From: Microvirga pakistanensis
Lineage (GTDB): Bacteria > Pseudomonadota > Alphaproteobacteria > Rhizobiales > Beijerinckiaceae
NCBI RefSeq assembly: GCF_004458765.1
Contig: NZ_SPJX01000664.1
Span: forward strand, 8,389-54,009
Direction of reading: 5' to 3'
Length of the DNA: 45,621 nucleotides
The position numbers and the translations under genes are program-made. Below are positions 24,860 through 33,805 of the stretch, piece after piece. The notes below the pieces were generated by a model that had not been told where the DNA came from, made no database searches, and was given only the letters and a program-made list of their open reading frames with translations. Position 1 is the stretch's first letter; each line of letters opens with the position of its first letter.

Positions 24860-25953
24860 CGGAACACCTCGAGTTTGTTCTTGAGGCGCAGCAGCTTCAG
24901 ACCGCCGAGGCTCACGGCGGCGAGAAGCACGAGACCCTCGAAGAGCGGCTGGAGGAGGGGTGCGATGTCGAAGATGCGGAAGTTGAACGAAATCGTGCGC
25001 AACACCAGGGCGCCGATCACGGAACCGATAGCGCTTCCGGTCCCACCAAGAAGCGATGTGCCGCCGATGACCACCGCCGCGATGGAATTCAGCGTGTAGG
25101 CGCCCGCCTGCGGGATGTCGGCATTCCCGGAGGAAGTCTGGAGCGCCAGGAAAAGGCCGCCGAGCCCGGCGAAGAGACCGGCCATGGTAAAGGCCGCGAG
25201 CTTCGCCCGATTGATGGGCAGCCCCGACATGTAGGCGGCTCCCTCCGAGGACCCGATGGCATAGACGGTCCGGCCTGTCACGGTGCGGGTGAACGGCACC
25301 CAGATCAGCACAACAATGAGGCCGAGAAGGACCAACGGCACCGGGACCCAGGCGAATGGCTGCAGCCACGCCGCCTCGCCGTTCTCGAAAAGGCCGAAGG
25401 TCAACGCGAACTCCCTCACGTCGTTCGTCAATGCCCAGGAAAGATCCTCATGCACCTTGCCGCCCGGTGTCGGCCGTAGAATGAGGGCGAAGCCCATGTA
25501 GATCGCACTCGTGGCGAGGGTCGCGATGATCGGCTGAATGCGCCCATAAACCACTACACAGCCGTTGATGAAGCCGCAGCTGGCGCTGACTCCAATACAG
25601 GTTGCGATACCGAGCGCGATCTCGCTTGGCGTCCCATTGACAAGATGACTGGCAATGCAGCCGGAAAGCGTCATGACGGCGCCCACCGAGAGATCAAGTC
25701 CTGCCATGAGAACCGGTACCGTCTGCGCCATCGCGATCAGCGCCAGGGCAAAAGCCTCGTTGGCGTTCTGGATCAGGATCTGCCCTGTAAAGCCGCGGGG
25801 ATGGTTCGCCTGATAGAAGAGATAGAGAACGATGAAGAGCGCCAGGGCGCCGAGAATGCCTGCCTGCTGTTGCAGCTTCAGGCCGAGGCTGCCTCGCCGG
25901 CGTGCGGCATCGCCTGCTTCGGCGGCGTCGCGCGTGAGAACGGCATCAGACAT
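24856..25953 (-). CDS. Sugar ABC transporter permease, RbsC family (first)
   Basis: Inner-membrane permease of 365 aa. MAGLDLSVGAVMTLSG and AAVVIGGTSLLGGTGSAIGS are the two family motifs. The ATG at 25953 lies inside the end of the ATPase gene (8-base overlap), and its own stop overlaps the next permease start by 4 bases. An earlier in-frame start at 25977 is possible but less likely. The variable N-terminus (about 30 residues, acidic then basic) precedes the first helix. Confidence 0.93.
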   Translation of the reverse strand: MSDAVLTRDAAEAGDAARRRGSLGLKLQQQAGILGALALFIVLYLFYQANHPRGFTGQILIQNANEAFALALIAMAQTVPVLMAGLDLSVGAVMTLSGCIASHLVNGTPSEIALGIATCIGVSASCGFINGCVVVYGRIQPIIATLATSAIYMGFALILRPTPGGKVHEDLSWALTNDVREFALTFGLFENGEAAWLQPFAWVPVPLVLLGLIVVLIWVPFTRTVTGRTVYAIGSSEGAAYMSGLPINRAKLAAFTMAGLFAGLGGLFLALQTSSGNADIPQAGAYTLNSIAAVVIGGTSLLGGTGSAIGSVIGALVLRTISFNFRIFDIAPLLQPLFEGLVLLAAVSLGGLKLLRLKNKLEVFR

Positions 25954-27475
25954 GGGTCGGCTCCCGCTGCTCCACAATGTTCAATGCGCTCGCGATGAGG
26001 TTGTGCTCATTGATGGCGTCACCTGCGAGTTCGCGCACGATACGTCCGTCGTACATGACGGCGACCCGATCGCAGCACCCGATGAGTTCCTCGTAATCGG
26101 TGGAGTAGAACAGAATGCAGGCCCCAGCCTCCGCGAGTTCGCGCATGAGGCGGTAGATCTCCTGCTTTGTCCCTACGTCGATGCCGCGGGTCGGATCGTT
26201 CAGAAGGATCACGTCCGGATTCGTCGCGAGCCACTTGGCGATGACCACCTTCTGCTGATTGCCGCCCGACAGGGTCGAGACCGGATCGCTCGGATCACCA
26301 ATCTTGATCCGCAGCTGCTCAATGGCTCTCTCCACCGCGGCCCGGGCACGGCCTGCATTGATGAAAGGTCCCCACGAGAGACGGCCAAGCGAGGCCATGG
26401 AGAGATTATCGGAGATCGACATCGAGAGGATGAGACCTTCGCTCTTGCGATCCTCCGGCACCAGCGCCAGACGGGCTCTGCCGTTCTTGGCGGCGTTGGG
26501 TGACGACGGCGCCACGACGTTGCCCTCGACCATCACCTTTCCGCTCACGCCCCGCAGCACACCAAACAGAGCAAGCAGCAATTCCTTCTGGCCCTGACCA
26601 TCGAGGCCACCCAGCCCCACGATTTCACCGCGACCGGCCTCGAGCGTCACCCCAGTGAGGCGGTTCTCCCAGGCGAGATCCCGGATCTCGATGAGCGGAG
26701 CTGGCCTCGGTCGACTGGGCTTGGGCGGGAACTGCCCTTCGATCTCGCGCCCGATCATGAGGCCGATGATTTCGTCACGGCTCCGCGCGCCCTTGGTGAA
26801 GGTCTCCACATGCCGCCCATTGCGAAAGACGGAGCAGCGATCGGCCAGCGCTTCGATCTCATGCATGCGGTGGGAGATGTAGAGAATGCTTAGATTTCTC
26901 GCCTTCAGGTCGAAGAGCAGACGGTAAACCCGATCCACATCCTTAGCCGTGAGTGCGGAGGTCGCCTCGTCAAGGATGAGGAGATCCGGGTTTCGGCCGA
27001 GCGCCTTCGCGATTTCAACCATCTGTCGGCGGGACAACGGCAAATCAGCCACGCGGCTGGAGGGGTTGATGTCCTCGCAACCAACCCGGGCCAGCAACTC
27101 CTCGGAGCGTCGGCGTTGGGCTCGCCCATCGATCAGGCCAAAGCGGTACGGCGGGTTCGACAGGGTGATGTTGTCTGCCACTGTGAGCTCCGGCATCAGC
27201 GAGAGCTCCTGAAAGATGCAGACGATGCCGGCCCGGTTGGCTGCCGCGGGATTGGGGAACGCGACCGGAGAGCCCTCGAGCATCATGCGGCCGACATCGG
27301 GCTGCACGACACCGGCCATGATCTTCATGAGCGTCGATTTGCCGGCGCCATTCTCTCCGAGAACCGCGTGAATCGAGCCTCGGGCGCATGCGAAATTCAC
27401 GTCCTGTAGTGCGTGGACGCCTCCATAGCGTTTCGAGACGTTCTCAAGAACGAAGAAAGGCTCAGGCTCGGTCAT
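25946..27475 (-). CDS. Sugar ABC transporter ATP-binding protein, RbsA/MglA type
   Basis: Tandem ATPase of 509 aa for a ribose-type importer. The first half has Walker A GENGAGKST (residues 40-48), the signature variant LPLSRRQMVEIAKAL and Walker B LLILDEATSAL. The second half has the degenerate Walker A (GGLDGQGQKELLLALFG) normal for this family, and LSGGNQQKVVIAKWL. The ATG at 27475 has AAGGGG at good spacing. It couples to the two permeases encoded downstream, with overlapping genes. Confidence 0.95.
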   Translation of the reverse strand: MTEPEPFFVLENVSKRYGGVHALQDVNFACARGSIHAVLGENGAGKSTLMKIMAGVVQPDVGRMMLEGSPVAFPNPAAANRAGIVCIFQELSLMPELTVADNITLSNPPYRFGLIDGRAQRRRSEELLARVGCEDINPSSRVADLPLSRRQMVEIAKALGRNPDLLILDEATSALTAKDVDRVYRLLFDLKARNLSILYISHRMHEIEALADRCSVFRNGRHVETFTKGARSRDEIIGLMIGREIEGQFPPKPSRPRPAPLIEIRDLAWENRLTGVTLEAGRGEIVGLGGLDGQGQKELLLALFGVLRGVSGKVMVEGNVVAPSSPNAAKNGRARLALVPEDRKSEGLILSMSISDNLSMASLGRLSWGPFINAGRARAAVERAIEQLRIKIGDPSDPVSTLSGGNQQKVVIAKWLATNPDVILLNDPTRGIDVGTKQEIYRLMRELAEAGACILFYSTDYEELIGCCDRVAVMYDGRIVRELAGDAINEHNLIASALNIVEQREPTHV

Positions 27476-27501
27476 GGGACCCCTTGGAGGCTCGGGAGGT
27501 A

Positions 27502-27531
27502 CTCCTCTCCTGAACGGCAGCAGGAGAGGAG
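27502..27531. terminator. Stem-loop between binding-protein and ATPase genes
   Basis: An 11-bp perfect inverted repeat, ctcctctcctg / caggagaggag, with an 8-base loop, between the binding-protein stop (27550) and the ATPase start (27475). There is no T-run. As in the first ABC operon (3481-3508), it probably protects or partly terminates the message after the binding protein. Confidence 0.7.
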
Positions 27532-27549
27532 CAGCGGGTCGTCCGTGTC

Positions 27550-28680
27550 TTACTGGGTGTTCTTGGCGTCCTTCGCCATGATCTCCGGTGCGGTGACGTT
27601 CACGCCGCAGGCCGGGAATTCGTTCGCGGCGAAAAAGTTGTCCGAGAGGTTCGACCAGTAATTCACGTTGTCCTTGAGCGTCGTATAATCGACCGCAGGG
27701 ATCGGCACCGAGATGAGCTGAGGCATCGGGTTGCCTTCAAGCGCCGAGATCGCAGCCTTCATGGAGATCGACACGAGTCCGGGTGACTGGCTGTAGGAGA
27801 ATCCCTTGAGCCCGGCGCTCGCATGTTGCGCGATGAGCTTGCGGAATCCATTCTCGCCCTCTCCTGCCATAGGCACGAAGGGGTGCTTGGCATCCATCAT
27901 GGCGCGAACGGAGCCGGTGGACCCGCCTTGGGTGAACACCCCGTCGAACTTGCCGTGCACGGCAATCGCATCGGCAGTGGCTTTCTGGGCGGTGCCGTCA
28001 TCCCAATTGCCGACGACCTCGACGATCTGGAACTTACCTTCCTTCTCCATCACCTCGCGGAAGCCGAGGTGGCGGTCACGATCGACGGAGTTGCCAGGCA
28101 AGCCTCTGACCTCGAGGATCTTGCCGTCCCGTTTCTGACCCAGCTCCTTCAGAAGATGTCGCGCCGAGAGACGGCCGATCTCGAGCTGATCCTCGTTCAC
28201 CTGCATGACCTTGTCGGTGTCGAGCACATTGTCGAAGGGCACGATGACTACATTGTTGCGGTCGGCCAAGCGAATCACGCGGTCGAATCCATCGGGCGCC
28301 ACCGCGATCGTGATGATTGCGTCGAAGCCTTGGTTGATGAAATCCTCGATGGCGCCGAGTTGTGCGGCCACATCGGTACCGGTCGAAACAACCTTGAACT
28401 CCTTGATCTTCTCCTTGACTCCGGATTGCTCGGCATAAGCCTTGGCGGTCTGGAGCATCTGGATGCGCCAGGTGTTGCCGACGAAACCGTTCACCACCGC
28501 AATGCGGTATGGGCCGGGTTTCTTGTCCCATTGCATGTACTTGGTCTGCGCGCTCCAAGGTTTGAAGCAGTTCGGGTCTGGACCCGGGCCGGACACGATC
28601 TTAGGTCCGGCAAAGGCGGAGACGGATGAGAGTAGAAAGCCGGCAAAAGCGAGTGCAGACAGGCGAGTGGCGCGTGTCAT
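27550..28680 (-). CDS. Periplasmic sugar-binding protein, ribose (RbsB) type
   Basis: Binding protein of 376 aa with a clear signal peptide (MTRATRLSALAFAGFLLSS, cleavage near AFA-GP). The mature protein has the two-lobe type-I fold typical of LacI/RbsB-like binding proteins: VVNGFVGNTWRIQM, GFDAIITIAV, VVIVPFDN, GKILEVRGLPGN and FDGVFTQGGSTG. The ATG has GGAGG 7 bases upstream. It is the first gene of the operon, followed by the ATPase and two permeases. No catabolic enzyme is linked, so the ligand is not predicted. Confidence 0.94.
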   Translation of the reverse strand: MTRATRLSALAFAGFLLSSVSAFAGPKIVSGPGPDPNCFKPWSAQTKYMQWDKKPGPYRIAVVNGFVGNTWRIQMLQTAKAYAEQSGVKEKIKEFKVVSTGTDVAAQLGAIEDFINQGFDAIITIAVAPDGFDRVIRLADRNNVVIVPFDNVLDTDKVMQVNEDQLEIGRLSARHLLKELGQKRDGKILEVRGLPGNSVDRDRHLGFREVMEKEGKFQIVEVVGNWDDGTAQKATADAIAVHGKFDGVFTQGGSTGSVRAMMDAKHPFVPMAGEGENGFRKLIAQHASAGLKGFSYSQSPGLVSISMKAAISALEGNPMPQLISVPIPAVDYTTLKDNVNYWSNLSDNFFAANEFPACGVNVTAPEIMAKDAKNTQ

Positions 28681-28741
28681 CTGATCCTCCAGGGCAACGT
28701 CCTTCCTAGATCTGGCTCGTCTGGCGCGAGCCTGGATCGAT

Positions 28742-28751
28742 TAACATGTTA
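28742..28751. promoter_or_regulatory. Palindrome upstream of the ribose-type ABC operon
   Basis: A perfect 10-base palindrome, taacatgtta, 62-71 bases before the binding-protein start, in the expected promoter zone. It could be an operator for a dimeric repressor. No regulator gene is adjacent, so this is a suggestion only. Confidence 0.35.
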
Positions 28752-28968
28752 GTGCGGGCCTGGAGGTTGGACAAGCAGCCCCATGGGATGCCATGGCAGC
28801 CGGCTCGTCCCGTTCTGATAGAAAGAAGTAGCACCTATAGCTGGAGCAACCTGCCACCCTGCAGCGGCGTCAGAAAAGAACGTGTGCGTCAGAGGGAGGG
28901 CGATCCATACCTCTCCCGGGCCGGCAAGCGGATGCCGTGAAGATCTGAGCCATCTGCCCCTGAGCGCA

Positions 28969-31167
28969 TCAGGCCGAAGACAGCCACTCCTGCAGCTTGG
29001 TCCAACGCCTCTTCGCCTTCCCGCCTTTGACAGTCATGGCGACGGCCTTCTTCTGTCCTATGAGAACGACCAGGCGCTTGCCTCGGGTGACGCCCGTGTA
29101 AAGCAGATTGCGAGCAAGCATCGTAAAGTGCTGTGTCACAACTGGAATGATCACCGCCGGATACTCCGACCCCTGGGACTTATGGATCGTGGTCGCGTAC
29201 GCAGGCACCAAGGTGTCGAGTTCACCGAACGGATACGACACCTCCCGGCCATCGAACGAGGCGATCAGCGCTCCCTCCTCCTCGTCGATCCTGGCGACCG
29301 TCCCGAGGTCGCCGTTGAACACCTCCCTGTTGTAATCGTTCTGCGTCTCCATCACACGGTCGCCGGGAGAGAAGCGCCAGCCGAACCGTTCCACCTTGGC
29401 GGGAGGATTTGGATTCAGCACCTCCTGAAGCTGGATGTTGAGGTTGCGGGCTCCCAGCACACCTCGATTCATCGGGCAGAGAACCTGGATATCCTTGACC
29501 GGATCGAGGCCGAACCGGCGTGGAATGCGGTTCTTGATCATCTCGATGATCTTCGGCACTCCCTCTTCGGGATCATCGATTTCGATAAGGTAGAAGTCGC
29601 TGTTCTCTCCTGCCCTGGGTGGCTCCGGCATCTGGCCGTTGTTGATGCGGTGAGCGTTCACCACGATCCGGCTCTCCGCGGCTTGTCGGAAGACCTCGGT
29701 CAGACGGGCAACGGGGATACGCCCGGAGGCGATGATGTCGGCCAGCACCTGGCCCGAGCCGACCGAGGGCAACTGATCGACATCGCCGACGAGCAGCAGA
29801 CCGGCATGGGGCGGGATGGCCTTGGTCAGGGCATTCATGAGCGGCACGTCGACCATGGAGGTCTCGTCCACAACGAGCAGATCACAATCGAGCGGATTCT
29901 CTTCGTTGCGCGAGAATCCCCCGTGCTGAGGATCGATTTCGAGGAGGCGGTGAATGGTCTTGGCCTCCAACCCGGTCTGCTCCACCATGCGCTTGGCTGC
30001 ACGTCCCGTGGGAGCCGCCAACGCTACTTTGACGCCCTTGGCGACGAGCAGGCGCAGGATCGAATCGAGAAGAGTCGTCTTGCCGACCCCCGGCCCTCCC
30101 GTCACCACGGCCACCTTGGCGCTGAGCACCAGCGTGAGAGCATCACGCTGTGACGCCGCCAGGGTCTTTCCTGTGCGGCTTTCCACCCAAGGCACCGCCT
30201 TGTCGAGATCGATCTCAGGCCAGGGCGCTGGAGCAGATGCCCGCTCGATCAGCCGCGAGGCAATCGCCTTCTCGGCCGAATAGAGCCCTTTGAGAAACAG
30301 GCACATCTCCCCGCCGATCGTATCGGAGACAACCTCCCCGTTCGCAAGCTCCTCGGCGATTGCGGTGCGGATCAGCGTCGCATCCACTTCGAGCAATTGT
30401 CCTGCCAAACGGGTGAGAGCTTCGACCGGCAGACCGCAATGGCCCTCGTCCGTGGCGGTCTGAAGCGCGAATGAGATGCCCGCCCGGATACGCTGCGGAG
30501 CAGTCTTCTCCATGCCGAGCTTGGCTGCAATTGCATCCGCCGTTCGGAAGCCGATCCCGCGGACGTCCTTCGCGAGGCGATAGGGATCCTCGGTCATCAC
30601 CCGGATGGCCTCATAGCCATAGGTCTTGAAGATGCGCACAGCCCGCGCCGTCCCGACTCCATGGGCGTGCAGGAAGATCATGATCTCCCGCACGGCCCTC
30701 TGCTCGGCCCAGCCCGCTACGATCTTCGACGCTCGCCAGGGGCCGATGCCCGGAATCTCGGTCAGACGTTCCGGCTGAGCCTCGATGATCTCGAACGTGT
30801 CGGTTCCGAAGGCTGCCACGATCCGTTTCGCCATGGCAGGTCCGATGCCGCGCATCTGACCGGTCGCGAGATACTTCTCGATCCCCTCTGCCCCGGTTGG
30901 CGGCGTCGTCTTCAGCACCTCGGCCTTGAACTGCAGACCGTGAATACGATCGCTGACCCACACCCCGCTGGCAGTGATCCATTCGCCTGCAGCAACAGCT
31001 GGGGTGTGACCGACCACTGTTACAAGGTCGCGCTTTCCGCGCGCATGCACTTTGAGAACGGCAAAGCCGTTCTCCGCATTATGGAAGGTGACGCGCTCCA
31101 CCGAACCCGCGAGAGTCTCGAGTGCAGGTCTCTGATCAGCCTGTGGCGGTCGGATCATCTGGTTCAT
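28969..31167 (-). CDS. recD2: RecD2-type ATP-dependent 5'-3' DNA helicase
   Basis: Superfamily-1B helicase of about 732 aa, RecD-like but not part of a RecBCD complex. The N-terminal OB-like region (GSVERVTFHNAENGFAVLKV) is followed by helix-hairpin-helix repeats (MRGIGPAMAKRIV, IPGIGPWRASKIV, VRGIGFRTADAIA). The motor has Walker A GGPGVGKTT, motif Ia APTGRAAKRM, DEAD-like VVDETSMVD, GDVDQLPSVGSG, and a C-terminal TTIHKSQGSEYP. RecD2 proteins act in replication-fork and recombination repair. The start is uncertain: ATG 31167 is chosen, with GTG 31251 and ATG 31218 also in frame. The first 30-60 residues are unlike the family in any case. Confidence 0.92.
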   Translation of the reverse strand: MNQMIRPPQADQRPALETLAGSVERVTFHNAENGFAVLKVHARGKRDLVTVVGHTPAVAAGEWITASGVWVSDRIHGLQFKAEVLKTTPPTGAEGIEKYLATGQMRGIGPAMAKRIVAAFGTDTFEIIEAQPERLTEIPGIGPWRASKIVAGWAEQRAVREIMIFLHAHGVGTARAVRIFKTYGYEAIRVMTEDPYRLAKDVRGIGFRTADAIAAKLGMEKTAPQRIRAGISFALQTATDEGHCGLPVEALTRLAGQLLEVDATLIRTAIAEELANGEVVSDTIGGEMCLFLKGLYSAEKAIASRLIERASAPAPWPEIDLDKAVPWVESRTGKTLAASQRDALTLVLSAKVAVVTGGPGVGKTTLLDSILRLLVAKGVKVALAAPTGRAAKRMVEQTGLEAKTIHRLLEIDPQHGGFSRNEENPLDCDLLVVDETSMVDVPLMNALTKAIPPHAGLLLVGDVDQLPSVGSGQVLADIIASGRIPVARLTEVFRQAAESRIVVNAHRINNGQMPEPPRAGENSDFYLIEIDDPEEGVPKIIEMIKNRIPRRFGLDPVKDIQVLCPMNRGVLGARNLNIQLQEVLNPNPPAKVERFGWRFSPGDRVMETQNDYNREVFNGDLGTVARIDEEEGALIASFDGREVSYPFGELDTLVPAYATTIHKSQGSEYPAVIIPVVTQHFTMLARNLLYTGVTRGKRLVVLIGQKKAVAMTVKGGKAKRRWTKLQEWLSSA

Positions 31168-31359
31168 GCTGTCCGCAAGGAATCCCGCTTCTTCGGTTTT
31201 ATGGTTGTGTGGCACCATTGACGAGAGGATCCCTCGTCTTTTCGCCTTCACCTCTTTCGCCCCAGGAAATCAGCGAAGAAAGGTCATGCCCTGGCTTGAC
31301 CTTTTGGTATGTTCTGTGTTTGTTCTTTTTGAGGCGCAGACAGGAAAGGTTGGTTAGAC

Positions 31360-31752
31360 GTGCTTCGTACAGGATCAGGCGAAAAGCTCATCGGGCCAGG
31401 GAAACCTGAGCAGCAGCCGAAAGACCTGGAGCGGCTGCTCGTGCAAGCTGAGCAGAAGATCAGGAAGCTGCAACAGAAGGTGACGGATCAGAAGCAGCAG
31501 ATTCGCGCGCTTCAGACACAAGCCAAGCAAGACGATCGCCTGGCTGCCGAACGTGAGGAGCTCAAGGCCGAAATTGCGGAACTGAGGAGCGAGACCCGGG
31601 AGCTGACCCGTGCCAACCGTGAGCACGTGGAGAGAGCCGAAATCCTCCGAGTCGAGAACGCCAGATTGCGGGCGGAAATGAAGGGCCGAAAGCCAAACGG
31701 GATGAAGGCTGGCACAAGCTCACGAGCCATGTTGGAGCCGTCCTTATCTTGA
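31360..31752 (+). CDS. Coiled-coil hypothetical protein
   Basis: A 130-aa, highly charged protein starting at GTG. About residues 20-108 form one long heptad-rich coiled coil (LERLLVQAEQKIRKL, QIRALQTQ, ELKAEIAELRSE, ILRVENARLRAEM), followed by a basic tail. No membrane or catalytic motif is visible. The ribosome site is poor. A short truncated coiled-coil protein or the N-terminal part of a lost longer gene are both possible. Confidence 0.45.
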   Translation: MLRTGSGEKLIGPGKPEQQPKDLERLLVQAEQKIRKLQQKVTDQKQQIRALQTQAKQDDRLAAEREELKAEIAELRSETRELTRANREHVERAEILRVENARLRAEMKGRKPNGMKAGTSSRAMLEPSLS

Positions 31753-31991
31753 TACTTGTCGCAGCAATCGCCTCCCGAAGATACGGACCGTCGGCGAGCA
31801 GCCGGTTGGAACACCATGGCGTTTTGGCCACAATCCGCAACGATGTCTCGAAGCGGTCGATCTCGTGGACTTGAACGCCTGACCGGATGCAGGTCGGATC
31901 ACTTGATCCGGTCTGCAGGTTTTTGGTAACGAGCGCCACGAATATGGTGCGTTCGCCTGGACCACATCGTTTCCTCCCCGCTGATATTCCG

Positions 31992-32441
31992 ATGATTGTT
32001 GCCTTACGACCTGCTCGCTCCGACGATTACACGTTTGCCCTTCATCTTTATCGCGAAACGATCAAACCTCTCGCAAGGGCCTGGATCGAGTGGGTCGATG
32101 AAGAACAGGAGGCGCAATTTGCAAGCCTGTGGCGTCCGGAAGACACCCGGATCATCACCCGAGACGGCGAGGAGGACATCGGCTGGATCGAATTCCGGAA
32201 GACTGGCGACGAGATCTTTTTGAAGCAGCTCTATATCTCGCCTGTTCATCAAAGACGTGGCATTGGCTCCCAGGTCATGCAAAGACTTTTGCAGGAGTGC
32301 CATGCAACGGCGGGCTCGATAGCCCTGTTCGTTCTGAAGAATAATCCTGCCTGCCGCTTCTATGAACGGCATGGCTTTTCTATCGTGCAGGAAACAAGGA
32401 CCAAGTTCATCATGCGCCGTGAAATGGACAAGGCCGCCTAG
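31992..32441 (+). CDS. GNAT-family N-acetyltransferase
   Basis: A 149-aa acetyltransferase. The acetyl-CoA-binding motif A is LYISPVHQRRGIGSQVMQRL, with the Q/RxxGxG/A pattern RRGIGS. FVLKNNPACRFYERHGF is the conserved beta-strand/helix near the C-terminus that precedes the final strands. I chose the ATG at 31992 (MIVALRPARSDDY) because homologues begin with such a strand; the frame opens 35 codons earlier without similarity. The substrate is unknown. It is convergent with the BTLCP gene. Confidence 0.88.
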   Translation: MIVALRPARSDDYTFALHLYRETIKPLARAWIEWVDEEQEAQFASLWRPEDTRIITRDGEEDIGWIEFRKTGDEIFLKQLYISPVHQRRGIGSQVMQRLLQECHATAGSIALFVLKNNPACRFYERHGFSIVQETRTKFIMRREMDKAA

Positions 32442-32450
32442 CGCGGCCTT
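32430..32450. terminator. Convergent terminator hairpin at the end of the GNAT gene
   Basis: An 8-bp inverted repeat, aaggccgc (32430-32437) / gcggcctt (32443-32450), with a 5-base loop. It overlaps the GNAT stop codon and lies 10 bases from the end of the converging BTLCP gene, so it could serve both. The T-run is short. Confidence 0.5.
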
Positions 32451-32459
32451 CCATCCGCG

Positions 32460-33140
32460 CTATCGGTTGGCGGTGATCGCAGGGGCTGTCCGATCTCCAA
32501 GAGCGACCCAGCTTTTTCCGTTGGTGCCTTCACGCTTGACGAAAGTATAACCTGCCTGACGCCAGGACAGGATATCGTTGCGCTTATTGTCGAGAATGAA
32601 GTCCCCCCGATCCGTGAGCACCATCAGAACGGCGTGGCCCTGCCCTTGCTCATCGATGACGGCAGCCATCCGCAAGGCACGTTGCGACAGGCCTGCCTGG
32701 ACCAGAAGCTTCCGCTTCAGGAGCTGAATGTCCTCGCAATCGCCGAGACCGTCATCAGGATAATCCCACCGGTCGAGAACGCCCCAGCGATCCTGGTCTG
32801 TCACTGACAAAATCGATGCATTGACGCGCTCATTCACCGAAGTGAGGGTGGCCCAGACAGCCGGAGACAGCGAAATGCGTGCAGGCTGGGAGAGATCGAC
32901 ACCACACTCACGGGGATAGCGCCGGCAGAACCTCGTCCAGGCTTGGGTGGGATCGGCAGCACCTATCACTCGAATGAAGTCCGCGCCGCGTGCGTGGAAC
33001 GCACTTTCGGCGGAAGCAGAGCCTGCAAAACAGGGAAACACCGCGAAGGCGAGACCTACCAACGCCGCTTTCAGCGCGATCTGTCTTGTTGTGCCGCCGA
33101 AATCAGAACAGGTGCGGAAGAACGACTCAGCATAGGCCAT
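32460..33140 (-). CDS. BTLCP-type transglutaminase-like cysteine peptidase, periplasmic
   Basis: A 226-aa exported protein. Residues 20-44 are hydrophobic, ending ASA, which fits a signal peptide with a long n-region. The bacterial transglutaminase-like cysteine peptidase triad is visible as Cys135 (GDCEDIQLLKR), His169 (GHAVLMV) and Asp184 (FILDNKRNDI). FIRVIGAADPTQAWTRFCRRYP and CGVDL are typical of the family. In other bacteria such proteases (LapG) cleave adhesins under cyclic-di-GMP control. No LapD or adhesin gene is next to it, so that role is open. The ATG has GGAG 7 bases upstream. Confidence 0.9.
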   Translation of the reverse strand: MAYAESFFRTCSDFGGTTRQIALKAALVGLAFAVFPCFAGSASAESAFHARGADFIRVIGAADPTQAWTRFCRRYPRECGVDLSQPARISLSPAVWATLTSVNERVNASILSVTDQDRWGVLDRWDYPDDGLGDCEDIQLLKRKLLVQAGLSQRALRMAAVIDEQGQGHAVLMVLTDRGDFILDNKRNDILSWRQAGYTFVKREGTNGKSWVALGDRTAPAITANR

Positions 33141-33234
33141 GGCGAGGCTCCGATCATGGAGCCAATACGATGGGCTTTCATGGTAAATGAGGGATTAACA
33201 CTCACGGCATGCCCAATGACGCTATGATCCGAAA

Positions 33235-33284
33235 CCGACAGTCCAGTGATGACCCTGGCCGATTCGGAGAGCCGGAACTGTCGG
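33235..33284 (-). terminator. Long inverted repeat downstream of the small membrane protein gene
   Basis: Arms ccgacagt (33235-33242) and actgtcgg (33277-33284) enclose 34 bases. On the minus strand the structure starts 31 bases after the stop of the 67-aa gene and is followed by GTTTCGG. The loop contains further short pairing. It is a modest candidate terminator. Confidence 0.4.
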
Positions 33285-33315
33285 TCTGCTCCCTGTAAGC
33301 GGACCGAGCCGACTC

Positions 33316-33519
33316 TCAGGGAAGTCTCTTGTCGGATGGCTGATCCGCGAGTCGCTTGATTTCGAATATGGCCGCAATCACGAAGGCCGACAGCACCAGA
33401 AGCGTGGCGAGCGTCGCAAGGGTTCCTTCCTGAATGCTGGGGTTCCCACCGATGAGCAAGATCATCGCCAGCCCAGGGAGGCCCAGAGTGATGGCAGCCA
33501 GGATGTTGAGGGGCGTCAT
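33316..33519 (-). CDS. Small two-helix membrane protein
   Basis: A 67-aa protein, MTPLNILAAITLGLPG..., with two hydrophobic segments (about residues 4-25 and 34-53) and a charged end (EIKRLADQPSDKRLP). The frame opens further upstream, but the ATG at 33519 has a perfect GGAGGG at 6 bases. No family is recognised. It lies between the BTLCP and transglycosylase genes, all on the minus strand. Confidence 0.6.
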   Translation of the reverse strand: MTPLNILAAITLGLPGLAMILLIGGNPSIQEGTLATLATLLVLSAFVIAAIFEIKRLADQPSDKRLP

Positions 33520-33805
33520 CCATCCCTCCGATCTGTGAGTGTCCGGTGCTGCAGAGTCATTCTCTGAAACCCTCTCGACCAAGGACGAGCCCTTTGCAGG
33601 GCGGGGATGCTGCTGGAGGCTCGATGTCGGCTCCGCTCTAGCCTGCTGCTTCACGTGTGCTGTCCCATGAGTGCCATGCCATTGGATTGTGTCGGGTTGG
33701 CGCGGACTTCTCAAGTAAGGTTTACGTCATCAGTGAATAAACAAAGGGGTAGTTGCTGTCGCCGGCGCGGTCTATCCTGGACGCTCCCTCAAGGTCCGTC
33801 GAGGA

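Noticed and set aside
23873..25369. A 498-codon frame that could be read as a permease with a long extra N-terminal domain.
   Set aside because: The first 170 residues are the out-of-frame reading of the upstream permease. The GTG at 24859 overlapping its stop gives a normal 328-aa permease.
31562..31939. A minus-strand frame with a stretch faintly like an IS5-type transposase end.
   Set aside because: Similarity is too weak, no inverted terminal repeats or target duplications are seen, and it overlaps the coiled-coil gene.
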